Origin: Panax quinquefolius
Lineage: Eukaryota > Streptophyta > Magnoliopsida > Apiales > Araliaceae
Assembly: GCA_020205615.1 (NCBI GenBank)
Contig: CM035170.1
Coordinates: forward strand, 31,434,123-31,498,122
DNA length: 64,000 nt
Reading direction: 5' to 3'
In this document: in pieces, positions 45,292 to 55,860 of the stretch
How the letters are laid out: every line of letters begins with the position of its first letter
Numbering within the stretch: position 1 is the stretch's first letter
Translations under genes and position numbers: made by a program
Notes under the pieces: generated by a model
Seen by the model: the letters and a program-made list of their open reading frames with translations, nothing else
What the model was told of the DNA's origin: nothing
The model's database searches: none

Positions 45292-46718
45292 TCCAACTTT
45301 GGTGGACAAAGTGAAGAATGCTCAACTATAAGATGAAGAATGTGAAGCGATCAAAGAGAAAGTGGTAGAGGGTAGTGATGCAAAATACAAGATCAATACT
45401 GAAGGGTTACTGAGGTTCGAGGGAAGAATTTGGGTTCCAGCAGTACCGGAGATTAAAGACAAACTCTTGACAGAAGCTCATAGCTCAAGATATTCGATTC
45501 ATCCGGGAAGTACAAAAATGTATCAAGATTTGCGGCGACATTTTGGTGGCCAAATATGAAAAGAGACGTTGCAGAATGCGTTGTAAGGTGCTTGACATGT
45601 CAGAGAGTGAAGGCCGAGCATCAAAGACCAAGCGGATTACTTCAACCATTGGAAATGATAAAATGGAAGTGGGAGCATATCACAATGGACTTTGTGGTAG
45701 GTCTTCCAACAACTCAGAAAGGGTACGATGCGATTTGGGTGGTAGTGGATATATTAACGAAATCATCACACTTTTTGTCCATAAAGATTAGATTTAATCT
45801 TGATCAGCTGGCAAAACTATACGTCAAAGAGATCGTGTCCAGACATTGAGTTCCAATTTCAATAGTATCAGATAGAGATTCGAGATTCATGTCAAATTTC
45901 TGGAAGAAACTGCAAGAATGCATGGGAACACAACTGAGGATGAGTACAACATATTATCCGCAAACCGACGAGCAAAGCGAACGAACAATCCAGACGTTAG
46001 AAGATATTCTTAGAACGTGCATCATGGATTTCAAAGGAAACTGGGACGATCATTTACCGTTGGTAGAATTTGCCTATAATAACAGTTACCACGAAAGCAT
46101 CGACATGCCACCTTATGAAGCATTATACGGCAGGAAGTGTAGAACTCCACTGTGTTGGGTCGGTGAACGTTAACTATTAGGACCAGAACTGATTCAACAA
46201 ACTACTGAGATTGTCAAACTCATCAGAACAAGATTGGTAGCTGCTCAAGACATATAGAAGAAGTATGCTGATAAACACAGGCATAATCGCGAATTTGAAG
46301 TCGGAAATTTCGTTTTCCTAAAAGTTTCTCCTTGGAAGGGGAAAATTCATTTTGGCAAGAAAGGAAGGCTCAGCCCAAGGTTTATTGGACATTTGAGATA
46401 CTATGAAGAGTGGGAGAAATGGCTTACGAGGTAGCTTTACCTCCAGTATTAGAACATGTGCACAACGTTTTTCATGTGTTGATGTTGCGATCATATAAAC
46501 CCGATTATAAGCATGTGATCGAGTATGAACCATTGCATTTTAGTAAAGATTTGTCTTATGAAGAGATTCCTATCCAGATAGTCGACAAGAAAGAACAAGT
46601 GCTCAAGAATAAAGTGATACCTTCTGTGAAAGTGATATGGAGGAACCACAACGTCGAAGAGGCTACGTCGGAACTCAAAGCTGAAATGATGAAAAAATAC
46701 CCTGAGTTATTTGTTTAA
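45292..46718 (+). pseudogene. int: Integrase and tail of gypsy D
   Basis: Zinc-binding part EAHSSRYSIHPGS and [12 protein letters not shown], first Asp block MDFVVGLPTT, second Asp in VSDRDSRF, Glu block [10 protein letters not shown], and the tail with VIWRNHNVEEATSELK are present. A one-base deletion near 45540 shifts the frame within the HFWWPNMK motif, a TGA ends the next frame at 45847, further stops occur near 46171 and 46255, and another frameshift lies near 46395. Inactive. Confidence 0.85.
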
Positions 46719-46729
46719 TATGTGTCTTC

Positions 46730-46827
46730 GATTCTGGGGACAGAATATTTGTAAGAAGGAAAGAATGTGACGATTTGATTGTTTGAGTTGTGATTCTGGG
46801 GACAGAATCCTTGTAAGGAGGGAAAGA
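46730..46827 (+). repeat. Duplicated stem-loop and polypurine unit of gypsy D
   Basis: Unit 1: GATTCTG-GGGA-CAGAAT (46730-46746), then GTAAGAAGGAAAGAA and TGTGAC at 46766. Unit 2: GATTCTG-GGGA-CAGAATC (46792-46809), then GTAAGGAGGGAAAGA and TGTAAC at 46828. Each unit thus has a stem-loop, a purine tract and an LTR-start-like TGTRAC, 62 bases apart. Gypsy E has the same doubling; gypsy C has one unit. Confidence 0.85.
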
Positions 46828-47673
46828 TGTAACAATCCGAAATTTAAAATTGTAATATTAAATATTTATGGAATTATATATATTTATTTGATGTGTTTTT
46901 TTTTATATTTAATAGATGTGTTTATCGTTGAATAAATATTAATTGATTTGATTTGATTTGGTTAATTATTTGTTAAATAAATAATTAAGGAAGTTAGTAT
47001 TATAAGATAGTATTCTAATTTAATTTCATAATCAAGTTAGTGAGTTTGTAATGATTAAATGAATTATTATAAGAATATTTTTAATTTTGTGTGTTAGTTG
47101 ATTAAATAAAATTATAATTATAAAGAAAATTATAATTATGTTGTATTGATTTATGGGGTGAATTAAGATAATAAATTGTTATTAGAATTAATTAAATTAA
47201 GAATGAAAACTTAATTAAATAAAGTGTGTCAAATAACTATACTATAAAATGAGTTATTAAAATAAATTAAGGAGTTTAATTTAGTTTGCCAAACAAGGCT
47301 TAAAAATATTAAGCGTTTAATTTTTAAAGAGTTTTGCCAAACGGAGCCTTATGGCTTTTGGATTTCTTTTGAATTTTGAATTATAATAATATAAATAAAA
47401 TAAATAAAATATATAATAATTTTGGTAATTGATAAATTGAATAGGGGCAATTAGTAGAGGACAATTTTAAAACGTTTGAAAAAGGGCGTGCGTTGGTTTT
47501 ATTTGGTTTTACGTATATTGTATTTGACTTAAGCCTAAGAAGGAAAATAGAATTTGTCTGAGAAGAAGGTTCACAGAGAGTTTGTGAGAGAATTTGAGAG
47601 GGACTTGTGAGATTTGGCTGCAATTAGCAAGGATTACAAGCTAAGTGAAGGTATTTTTTCTAAACCTTAGTAT

Positions 47674-47741
<68 letters not shown>

Positions 47742-49885
47742 TTTTACGGCATAATTCCTAAACTCTGTGAATTCTAGTTTTCTGTAAATTGTTGTTATGT
47801 AACCTGTGTATGGTGATTGTATATAGTTATGATGTTAGAGGTTGTAGTCAGACATGAATTGTATGCTAATTTTGTTTTAAAAAGGAAGAAAAGTACATTA
47901 CAGTGAATATTTTGCATATGGCTTGTGTAAGTACCAATTTTAGTGGTCAATTTGTATGTGAAACTGTAAATTGAGTCTTGTTTATGCTAGTTCGTTAAAA
48001 AACGAAGAAAACGTAGTTTGAACGAAGTGATTTGGTATAGAACTAAGATTACAGTGAGGATTTTTGTGAAGAAACTCAAAAATGGAGTTTTCATATGAAA
48101 ACATGGAATTTGAGGAATTAAACTAGTTTAAGTTGTTGTTAAATTGTTCTAAGTGGTTGAATATGTTAGCAATCGTGTTTGTGATAGTTCTGTACCAATT
48201 GTATATGTTAATTTCACTGTTTTATGGGTGAAATTCGTGTTAGTTGTGCTAAAACGGCTATTGTTCATTGTTGTCTCTGTTTCTGTCGCAGCTGCGCCGA
48301 TTCCAAGCCTGCTGCAGTTCTGGGATAGCAACATACCTTGGTCTAATGATGTGTTAGTATAATAAACATGTAACAACAAAGTTAAAATAGAGTCGTGTTA
48401 TGTGGTTAGTAAATTCAAAGTTGTGAGAATGATTAAAAAGTTACGAACGCGTTATGTAATAACTTAATATACACAATGAATGTTAGACAAGTGTTGTGAA
48501 GTCAACACTTGGAATTTCTGAAATGTAAATGGTAATGTAAGACTCGTACTGAAATAACAAGTTTAACTAGAAATGGTGTTATGTTGGAAAGTGAATGTTA
48601 GTATATCTAATAGATATTGTGGTTCTAATACTATGTGTAGGTGAACGTGAGTTTTAATATTATAGTTTATGCTCGAGGCAAGTTCTCTAACTCTACTTTT
48701 ATAATAATTGTGCAAGTATCTAAACTCTCTTTGAGCGAGTTTTCTAACTCTACACTTTCGTTGAGTTTGTTTGTTTATTACTGTGCAAGCTTACTTGTCC
48801 TATTTCAATTATAATTTCGCAAGCTCTTGTATCTAGTTTGTTCATGATGATGCAAGTTTTCAAAACCTTATTTTGATGTTGAGCAAGTTATTCTTGTCTT
48901 TAACTTGTTAATTAGCATGCAAGTTTATATAATGTGATATCTTGTTGAATAGTTTTTATTATTCAAATTACTATTCATTATGCATGTTTAATATTCAATT
49001 CTAAATAACCTTGGCTTAATATTGTTCAAGCAAGGTATGTTATAGTTATTCAATATTTATGCTCTTAGATTATTCCTAAAACATAACTTTAATATATACA
49101 ATGTGAATTCACTTAAGATTTATTCCATAGCATAAGGTGATTACTCTTTTATTCAACTAATCCTTAGTTGATGTTCGTTGAATTCCAAATTACCTTAAAA
49201 TGTATCCAAACAAAACTTACTTTGGTACGGACTTGTAATCTAAATACTGAGATGAACAACCCTATTATTAGGGGTTTACGTTTAGCGTTGAAATATTTGT
49301 GCACAATACATTGTACGAAGGGCTGATCCCCCTAAGTACGTGGAGTCCTTATAGTCTTATGACTGTTAAAGTTTAAGTTGAAAGAGTACATATAACTGTG
49401 GACATGGTTCGTGGTCATTAGACTCTCAGTTGTATAATTCAGAATGTTAATAGAACATATTGTTCAGTTCCATTGAGCCTATTATTTGGCATTTAATGTA
49501 AAGTTTTATTGAAATTCATTTCAAGTGAGCCTTGTTTGCTCACACTTGCTTATATAACTATTACAACTAAGGATGAGAAGGTCGATGTACCTAGCACCAG
49601 TAAGGGAAAGGGAAAGATGAACAAGTACTGAAGACTTGTAATCATTTTTATATTTTATTGTCAGACTTTAGTTTGAATAATTGTAATGAAGTTTATTTAT
49701 TTTCCGCATTTGAATGATTGTATGTAAAGGTTAGATAACCTGGGAGATTTTTATTGATGTAATCCTTTAATGGGAAGGCTTTATTATTCAATTTTATTAT
49801 GATTGGGTAGTTAGATGTGAATGTTTGTATAAAGTGAACACCAAATCTTGAGGTAATGAAATCATTGGGATTTGGGGAAATCATG
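46828..49885 (+). repeat. 3' LTR of gypsy D, end uncertain
   Basis: Starts TGTAACAATCCGAAATTT. A (TA)n/(TG)n run lies at 47675-47738, a short GC-rich patch near 48288-48300, and repeated GCAAG phrases at 48665-48920, several forming small CAAG/CTTG stems. The end is placed near GGGATTTGGGGAAATCATGACG by analogy with the gypsy C terminus; the true end may lie a little further. Confidence 0.6.
48665..48920 (+). repeat. GCAAG-centred short repeats in the gypsy D LTR
   Basis: GCAAG or its variant recurs about every 30-55 bases, often as GCAAGTNTCTAA or as small hairpins such as CAAG-CTTA-CTTG, CAAG-CT-CTTG and CAAG-TTATT-CTTG. Similar phrases occur in reverse at 5160-5330 and 44895-45060 and in the gypsy C LTR near 26995. 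Confidence 0.6.
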
Positions 49886-49989
49886 ACGATCTTGTGCGTA
49901 TTGGAGGCTGACAGCGAACCTTAAGGCATGGAGTTGGCATCGTGACACGGAACTCTAGTTTTCGAATCTCCAATTCGCGAAGAACACAG
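49886..49989. other. Junction between gypsy D and gypsy E
   Basis: About 100 bases that cannot be assigned to either LTR with confidence. The D LTR runs into it from the left and the E LTR from the right in opposite orientation. Neither a target duplication nor a clear TG/CA terminus was seen. Confidence 0.4.
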
Positions 49990-51220
49990 AGCCAGGAGAA
50001 ATTATGATTACATGATCATTAAATACATTAAATTAAACATACCCATATACTAGAATTCGTACATAATCAATACCCAACATTTATAGAGTGATTTTAACAA
50101 GTTTAAACACACAATTACATGAATCAAATTATATAATTTCACTGTTCTTGATGTTCTTGAAATTTTTGCAAACAAAACATGAAGATTGACACTACGGGTT
50201 CATTATAACACTAAATATGTCCATTCGAAGTTTGTTTTCTTTGTTTTAACATGCATAATCACATACAAGTGTAAATTTATGATACAACATATGATTAACG
50301 CATTAAATTTGTGCGTAAGGGTCATATGGCCATATTTGTTTTACTCTGTAACTTTGAGGAAATTGTATACGACATATTTTTATGAAACTGATGTTATGGA
50401 ATCATACAATATATAGTAAAGACATGCTATAATGACATATTATCATATATATTCACATAATCGTTACCCTTTCCAACTACAGAGACTTTAACAGAAACTT
50501 GAAAGCCATTTTTTATAAAAACTTGACATAAATTAAAACTGGGTTGAAGAGATTACCCTAAAGTAATTTTTCTGACTCTTCACGTTCTTTTACAATGTCA
50601 CAACTATTCCCACTGTTTCTCTCTAATTCTCTGAAATTCTCTAAGTTCTTATTAAAAATGAAAGTACATAAAATGGAAAAATTGATGAGGCGCACTTATA
50701 ATTTTAGTAACGTTGAGGTCAGTTAACCCATACGTGGTTAACTGCTCTCAACTTCTCATAAGGCCATGTTTGGCTACCACTTATTTATTACTTCTATTTA
50801 TTATAATTACTCTCTTATAATATAGTTTAATAATGTCACACCCATATACAATAATAAAACAAATATCTTATTTAATTTAATTTAAATAAAATATAATAAT
50901 TTCTCATTAATTCACATAGTCACATAATTAATTTTCTCATTTATTAATTATGTCAAATTATTAATTCTCTAATTAATTATTAAATTAATTAAAATAATGT
51001 TATGCTTCTTAAATATTTCATTTAATTCAATAAGCTCACATAAATACATACTTTGAATAATAAAAATTTCCACATTAATTTAATAAATATAACCCATATA
51101 ATTAAATTAATCTACCACAATTTCATCAATTAATTATTTAATCCAATAATTAAATCATCAAAAAATATTTATTTAATTCAATATATATTCAAATAAAATT
51201 ACAAAATCTCATTTGTCACA
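49990..51220 (-). repeat. Partial LTR of gypsy E
   Basis: On the minus strand it starts TGTGACAAATGAGATTTTG at 51220. Landmarks shared with gypsy D include GCCAAACATGGCCTTATG and GAGAGAATTAGAGAGAAAC-like leader text near 50600-50780. Only about 1.2 kb remains, against about 3 kb in gypsy D. Confidence 0.65.
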
Positions 51221-51332
51221 TCTTTCCCCCCTTAAAAGGATTCTGTCCTCAGAATCACGACTCAATCAATTCGTCCCGTTACATTCTCCCCCCCTTACAA
51301 AGATTCTATCCCCAGAATCGCGTACACATAAA
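51221..51332 (-). repeat. Duplicated stem-loop and polypurine unit of gypsy E
   Basis: Plus-strand stem-loops GATTCTG-TCCT-CAGAATC (51239-51256) and GATTCTATCCCCAGAATC (51302-51319, one G-T pair) are each followed to the left by a pyrimidine tract, i.e. a polypurine tract on the element's strand (GGGGGGAAAGATGTGACA, and a GGGGGGGAGAATGTAACG-like unit). Same architecture as gypsy D. Confidence 0.8.
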
Positions 51333-51982
51333 TTAAGTAAATAAATTAGAATAATTCTTCATCATATGCTCTTCGAGTTCCCACATTGCTTCTTCAGCAT
51401 TGTGGTTCCTCCAAATTATCTTAACAGAATGTATTACTTTATTTCTGAGAACTTGTTCTTTCCTGTGGACAATCTGAATAGGAATTTCCTGATAGGATAA
51501 GTCTTTCTCAAAATATAGGGGTTCATATTCAATCATGTGCTTGTAATCGGGTTTGTAGGGTCGTAGAACTGAAACATGGAAGGCGTTGTGGACATTCTCG
51601 AGTGCTGGACGTAAGGCTACCTCATACGCAACTTCTCCGATCCTTCGCAGTACCTCAAAAAGTCCAATGAATCTTGGGCTTAATTTCTCTTTCTTTATGA
51701 ACCTGATCTTTCCCTTCGAGGGAGAGACTTTCAAAAACACATAACTACCCGATTCAAACTCAACATTTTTACGGTGTGGGTCGGCGTATTTCTTCTGCCT
51801 ATCTGGAGTTGCTACCAGTCTTGTTCGGATCACTTTAACTTTCTCTGATGTCTGCTATACCAATTCTGGGCCTAGTAATTGTCCCTCGCCAACTTCATCC
51901 CAATATAGCGAAGTTCTTCACTTTCTATCGTATAATGCTTCATAAGGCGGCATGCCTATACTAGTGTGGTAATTGTTGTTGT
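51333..51982 (-). pseudogene. int: Integrase C-terminal part of gypsy E
   Basis: Minus strand: [18 protein letters not shown] and DEVGEGQLLGPEL (with stops), then an open frame from 51833 with SPSKGKIRF, LSPRFIGLFEVLRRIGEVAYE, NVHNAFHVSVLRPYKPDY and the tail IIWRNHNAEEAMWELEEH, ending at 51333. The catalytic core upstream is absent. Nonfunctional fragment of a Tekay-type integrase. Confidence 0.85.
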
Positions 51983-52247
51983 TGAAAGTAGTATGCACAC
52001 AAGCCAATCATGTTTGATGATAAAGCATATACTTTGTAACGATCTTATTCATTTATTAATAAAAAGTATTAATTTATTAAAGGCTTTTAGTTATCTACAT
52101 GATGCTGCTTTATAATATGTGATAAACTCATAGTTTTAAGCAATGCTTTTAGAATAATGATGATGACCATTCTAATGAGATCTAAATTCTTAGAAAGCTT
52201 AAAACTAAAATATTTCCCAATCATTGGATTACTAAATTGGGCATTAG
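51983..52247 (+). mobile_element. Copia LTR fragment (first ~265 bp)
   Basis: TGAAAGTAGTATGCACACAAG matches the copia LTR start at 35154 and follows it to ..ACTAAATTGGGCATTAG, equivalent to about 35417. It is interrupted at 52248 by the reversed gypsy A-type LTR. Its left end coincides exactly with the LTR terminus, so a copia element or solo LTR had inserted into gypsy E here. It has diverged from the other copia copy. Confidence 0.85.
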
Positions 52248-53903
52248 TGTGACGCCCCCAAAATAGGTATACATCACCCATCTTGAGTCGCCAAATACAT
52301 GGTACAGAATTTAAATACAAACTTCTTTTATACAGTATGACAAAACGTAGCTGAGAGTTTCAACAAGGATAATGTCTCGTAGAGAGTATCCAAACTCAAA
52401 TAAAGTTCTCATTACAATTATTATCACACTATTTCACTGAATAGTGAGGACTACTAATGCAAACATCTGGACCGTCACTCCGTTCCCCGACTAGTCTCAG
52501 CTATATTCTCATTTACTGAAGAGAACAATGAAAACAAAGGGTGATCAACTAGCCCAGTAAGAAATATTATGACTAAGATAATGCAGAATAAATTATCGCT
52601 AGCCTTTAACAGTGTTAAACTGATAAAATACAATAAACATCAAGTTTAACTGTAGCATAACAAGCAATCCATTAGAAGAGTCAAGTAGAGCATGATATCT
52701 ACTATCTTCTATGATTTAAAAAGTTTATCAACAATTTTATTGTTGAGACTCAGCTTAATAAATAGTATCACAACCACGAATTATCCATGCACTACGGGCC
52801 AAGGATATTCGTTTTTCACTAATGGTCATGATCATACCAGCAACTGTCCATCAATGCACTACGGGCCAATGAGGACTTTTACCACATCATTTATAACATT
52901 ACGGGTCATGATTATACCGAATGATCCCTGGTCATAATCATACCAATCAACATCCATCTATGCGTCGTAGCCAATGATGACTTTCATCACAATATAAGCA
53001 TGAGGATGATGACAATGATATGAGAATTCAATTAAAAGAAAGCAAAGGATAAATTTTTAAAGATTTATAATTTAATATATCCAGAATTCAATAATGTCCA
53101 AATTGTCAACATGATACTGCTTTGTGGAGTAAAATTCAAGAATGATACTGTATCAAAAATGATTTGGACTGAAAAGAAATAAATTTTTATTATGAATAGT
53201 ACTCCGGGTGAATAGTACCCAGGTGAATAGTACTTTATGAATAGTACTTTATGAATAGTACCCGTGAATAATACTTTTATGAATAGTATCGTATAAATGA
53301 ATAGTACTCATTCATAGTACTCCGGCATGAAAAACATAAAATTTAACAAGAATGTGCAGAAAATATCCTTGTGAAACGATACTAGATGAAGCGCAAATAT
53401 CAAGGATATTCTACTATTTTCACGAAGTACAGAAGCAATACTTTAACCGAATGATGGTATAATCAGGAACACGAGACGAAATAATATTACTCACATATTA
53501 CAGAGTATGGAAGAAAATATTATTTCTTATGAATACTAAACAAAAATAATATCCCTTACCTCAGAAGAAGACTGGATACTGGAATAGTGAAGTAGCATAC
53601 TTCCCTTCTTCTTTCTCTCTATAGCTTCTCTCTCTATAATTGCTCTTGTGAGTCTTAGTGAATTGGTGAGAATGAAAGAAGAATTCGCTTCTATTTATAG
53701 AAAAATATAGTTTCGATAATTGCACGTTTTGGGGCTCGAAATATTACGGTATAATACCTTCCTCTTTTCTTTCATTTTTAATTTAGTCATGCAAGTATTA
53801 TCAATCTTGCACCACCTCCCCTAATAGTACATGCATGTGAATCAATAGTACACACATGTGAACAAATAATTATAAGCGTGTGATTTAATAAAAATTAATT
53901 GCT
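52248..53903 (-). mobile_element. Gypsy A-type LTR, minus strand, interrupted
   Basis: The plus-strand left end TGTGACGCCCCCAAAATAGGT is the reverse complement of the gypsy A LTR end at 10517. The sequence follows the A LTR backwards (ATACATCACC, CACTACGGGCCAA, the GAATAGT cluster, the reversed TATA near 53691) until 53903, equivalent to about 8517 of the A LTR, where the Tat-like element H begins. The remaining ~0.8 kb would lie beyond H, outside the window. Confidence 0.85.
53195..53330 (-). repeat. GAATAGTACT short repeats in the A-type LTR
   Basis: About nine GAATAGT units, mostly GAATAGTAC, in 135 bases, with spacers of 5-12 bases. Equivalent to 18420-18575 in gypsy B. The gypsy A 5' LTR lacks a clear equivalent. 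Confidence 0.7.
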
Positions 53904-54062
53904 TGTAGACACTCAAAATTTTCTGCACACTTGTCACTGACATTGTAGGAGGGCAGATTCGTAATTCAAGAGATAACCCTAGAAGACAGTTCACATCCAG
54001 TCCGAATACTATCGGAAGGTTAGCACCAACCCCAAAACACACAACGGGAGTAACAATTCCAA

Positions 54063-54437
54063 CCTCGGAGATAACCCCGAGGCATGCAGTTTTAAATACC
54101 AGAATTTCCACCGGAGAAGACCGATTAATCTCAGAGATAACCCCGAGGTGTCCAGTCTCATTCCCAACAATGGGAGTAGCAGCTACCAACCTTGGTGATA
54201 ACCCCAAGGAGTGCAGTTTCGGCTATAACCCCAGAAATGCTTGTTTCAAATGAATGCGATCAACTTCAATCTCGACACTCACACCGAGGCACTCAGTACA
54301 AAGCCCGAGATAACACCAAGAATACAGACGCACCTCAGAGATGATACTGAGGACCTCAAACATTTGCAACAGTCCAATCTCAGCGATAACCCTGAGCAAC
54401 GTCTGCTTTATCAGCCCAAATCGGCGATAACTCCGAT
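54063..54437 (+). repeat. Covarying hairpin array with GATAACC loop
   Basis: CCTCGG-AGATAACC-CCGAGG (54063-54082); CTCAG-AGATAACC-CCGAG (54130-54147, one mismatch); CCTTGG-TGATAACC-CCAAGG (54190-54209); TTTCGG-CTATAACC-CC(A)GAAA (54217-54237); CCTCAG-AGATGATA-CTGAGG (54333-54352); CTCAG-CGATAACC-CTGAG (54379-54396); ATCGG-CGATAACT-CCGAT (54420-54437). A weaker member precedes at 53965-53984 with the same loop. The 8-base loop is nearly constant, stems of 5-6 bp vary in a compensated way, and spacing is irregular (26-116 bases). Confidence 0.9.
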
Positions 54438-54832
54438 AAAGGGCAAATGCATCATCTTGCCACTCTAGAGCCACATCACGCCGTCTCAACATTTTATACA
54501 CGCATTTCTACACAACAATGTCCCACAAGAATCAAGGAAAACTAATCCCGAGTGAATATTATGCAGGGTAACAGATAGAATTTGAAGCTTGAAGACCGTA
54601 CGGCACCGTCCCATCTTCATGACTTCATACAACCTCTAATACCATGCCATTGTATAACTCTCGAGGACGGCAGTCCAAAATAGGTCCTACATACCTCAAT
54701 CGGATGCCCGGATTGCAATTCTGAAAGTTCGAGCAAACATTGCAGTGCCTCCGTGCACGTACTACGAGACAACACGACCCGAGAAACCCGAGGCAACCCG
54801 GGCAGCCTCAGGTACACCTGCGGCTCCCCCCT

Positions 54833-54841
54833 CTATAAATA
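54833..54841 (+). promoter_or_regulatory. TATA box of element H LTR
   Basis: CTATAAATA in CTCTATAAATAGAGGG, followed by GGCCATTTTAAGAAGAGAAAGAG. Identical core to the reversed copy at 4176-4184. Probable polymerase II promoter. Confidence 0.75.
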
Positions 54842-55136
54842 GAGGGCTTGGGGTGGCCATTTTAAGAAGAGAAAGAGCGAGGAAGCCCTGTCAAATTTAC
54901 TTCGTACTTGCAATATACTATGTGCTTTCTCATTTTAAACACTTGTGAGCTCATATATAGCTACTCTTGTACCAGCGGGAGCCAAGTTTCATCCACTTTA
55001 AAGATATAGAAGTCTTCTTTGGCAGCCCACTGTAAGCCTTCTCACAAACTTTAAAGCCTTTCTCTTCATCTTTGCACACACCCTTCTTCACGTTGAGAGT
55101 CGTGTTTGTCTATTTGCCCGAACTTGATTACGTGGT

Positions 55137-55148
55137 TTTATTTCGGTT

Positions 55149-55195
<47 letters not shown>

Positions 55196-55425
55196 ACTAA
55201 CATTATCGAGTTATGCCTCGATTGAGCCTGAACTTGATGCAGGCGTTTTTATTTGCTTTAATATATATATATATATATATATAGCGTATGTGTAAACTTT
55301 GTTCGATGAGCCTGAACTTGATTTGTAGAGCGTTCTTGCTTTAATATATATCTTTATTACATATATGAATCGTGTGTCGACTCTGCTCGATGAGCCTAGA
55401 TTTTACATCTCGATGCGTTTACTTG

Positions 55426-55477
<52 letters not shown>

Positions 55478-55535
55478 CCGTTGTCAAACTACATTACGAT
55501 GAGCACGGATTATACATCCGGTGTGTTTACTTGCT

Positions 55536-55572
<37 letters not shown>

Positions 55573-55655
55573 ATATTTATATATATGAAATGTTGTCGAA
55601 CTCTGTTCGATGAGCCTGTATTTTACATCCGGTGTGTTTATTGCTTATATATATA
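55137..55655 (+). repeat. Repeat alpha array with (TA)n spacers in the H LTR
   Basis: Five units contain GATGAGCCTG or variants (about 55223, 55308, 55391, 55499, 55607), each followed by a TTTACTTGCTT-like end and a (TA)n run of different length. Cores form stems such as ATCGAG-TTATGC-CTCGAT (unit 1) and TCGAA-CTCTG-TTCGA (unit 5). Confidence 0.85.
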
Positions 55656-55660
55656 TTCCG

Positions 55661-55860
55661 TCCCACCTGGAGTTTACTTCGTGGTGGTTGATCGCTTTTA
55701 CAGCTTTCTTTACGTTTTGTCCCGCCTGGAGTTTCCTTCATGGTGGTTGATCGCTTTTATAGCTATCTTTACGTTTCGTCCCGTCTGGAGTTTCCTCCGT
55801 GGCGGTTGATAGCTTTTATAGCTTTATTTACATTTCTGATCCCCCATGGAGTTGCTTTGT
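55661..55860 (+). repeat. Repeat beta array in the H LTR, four units of 59-61 bp
   Basis: Units begin TCCCACCTGG (55661), TCCCGCCTGG (55720), TCCCGTCTGG (55779) and TCCCCCATGG (55840). In each of the first three the opening CCACC, CCGCC or CCGTC can pair with GGTGG, GGTGG or GGCGG about 20 bases on, allowing G-T pairs. The minus-strand copy has five units. Confidence 0.85.

Larger units (their letters stand above)
45292..49885 (+). mobile_element. Ty3/gypsy element D (Tekay-like), 5' part missing
   Basis: Starts inside the linker before integrase (TLVDKVKNAQ), then integrase and tail, two stem-loop/polypurine units and a ~3-kb LTR starting TGTAACAATCCG at 46828. Belongs to the same group as gypsy C and E. 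The 3' end of the LTR is not clear; similarity fades near 49885. No gag, protease or RT in view. Confidence 0.75.
49990..51982 (-). mobile_element. Ty3/gypsy element E (Tekay-like), truncated both ends
   Basis: On the minus strand: end of integrase core, tail, two polypurine units, and part of an LTR starting TGTGACAAATGAG at 51220. The group is the same as gypsy C and D. The right side is cut at 51982 by a copia LTR fragment; the left side of the LTR ends without a recognisable terminus. Confidence 0.75.

Noticed and set aside
52248..53903. Missing tail of the gypsy A 3' LTR
   Set aside because: It is on the opposite strand and includes parts already present in the truncated 3' LTR.
54063..54437. 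CRISPR-like array
   Set aside because: Units are hairpins with variable stems and irregular spacing inside a plant LTR; there are no constant direct repeats with spacers and no cas genes, and the genome is eukaryotic.
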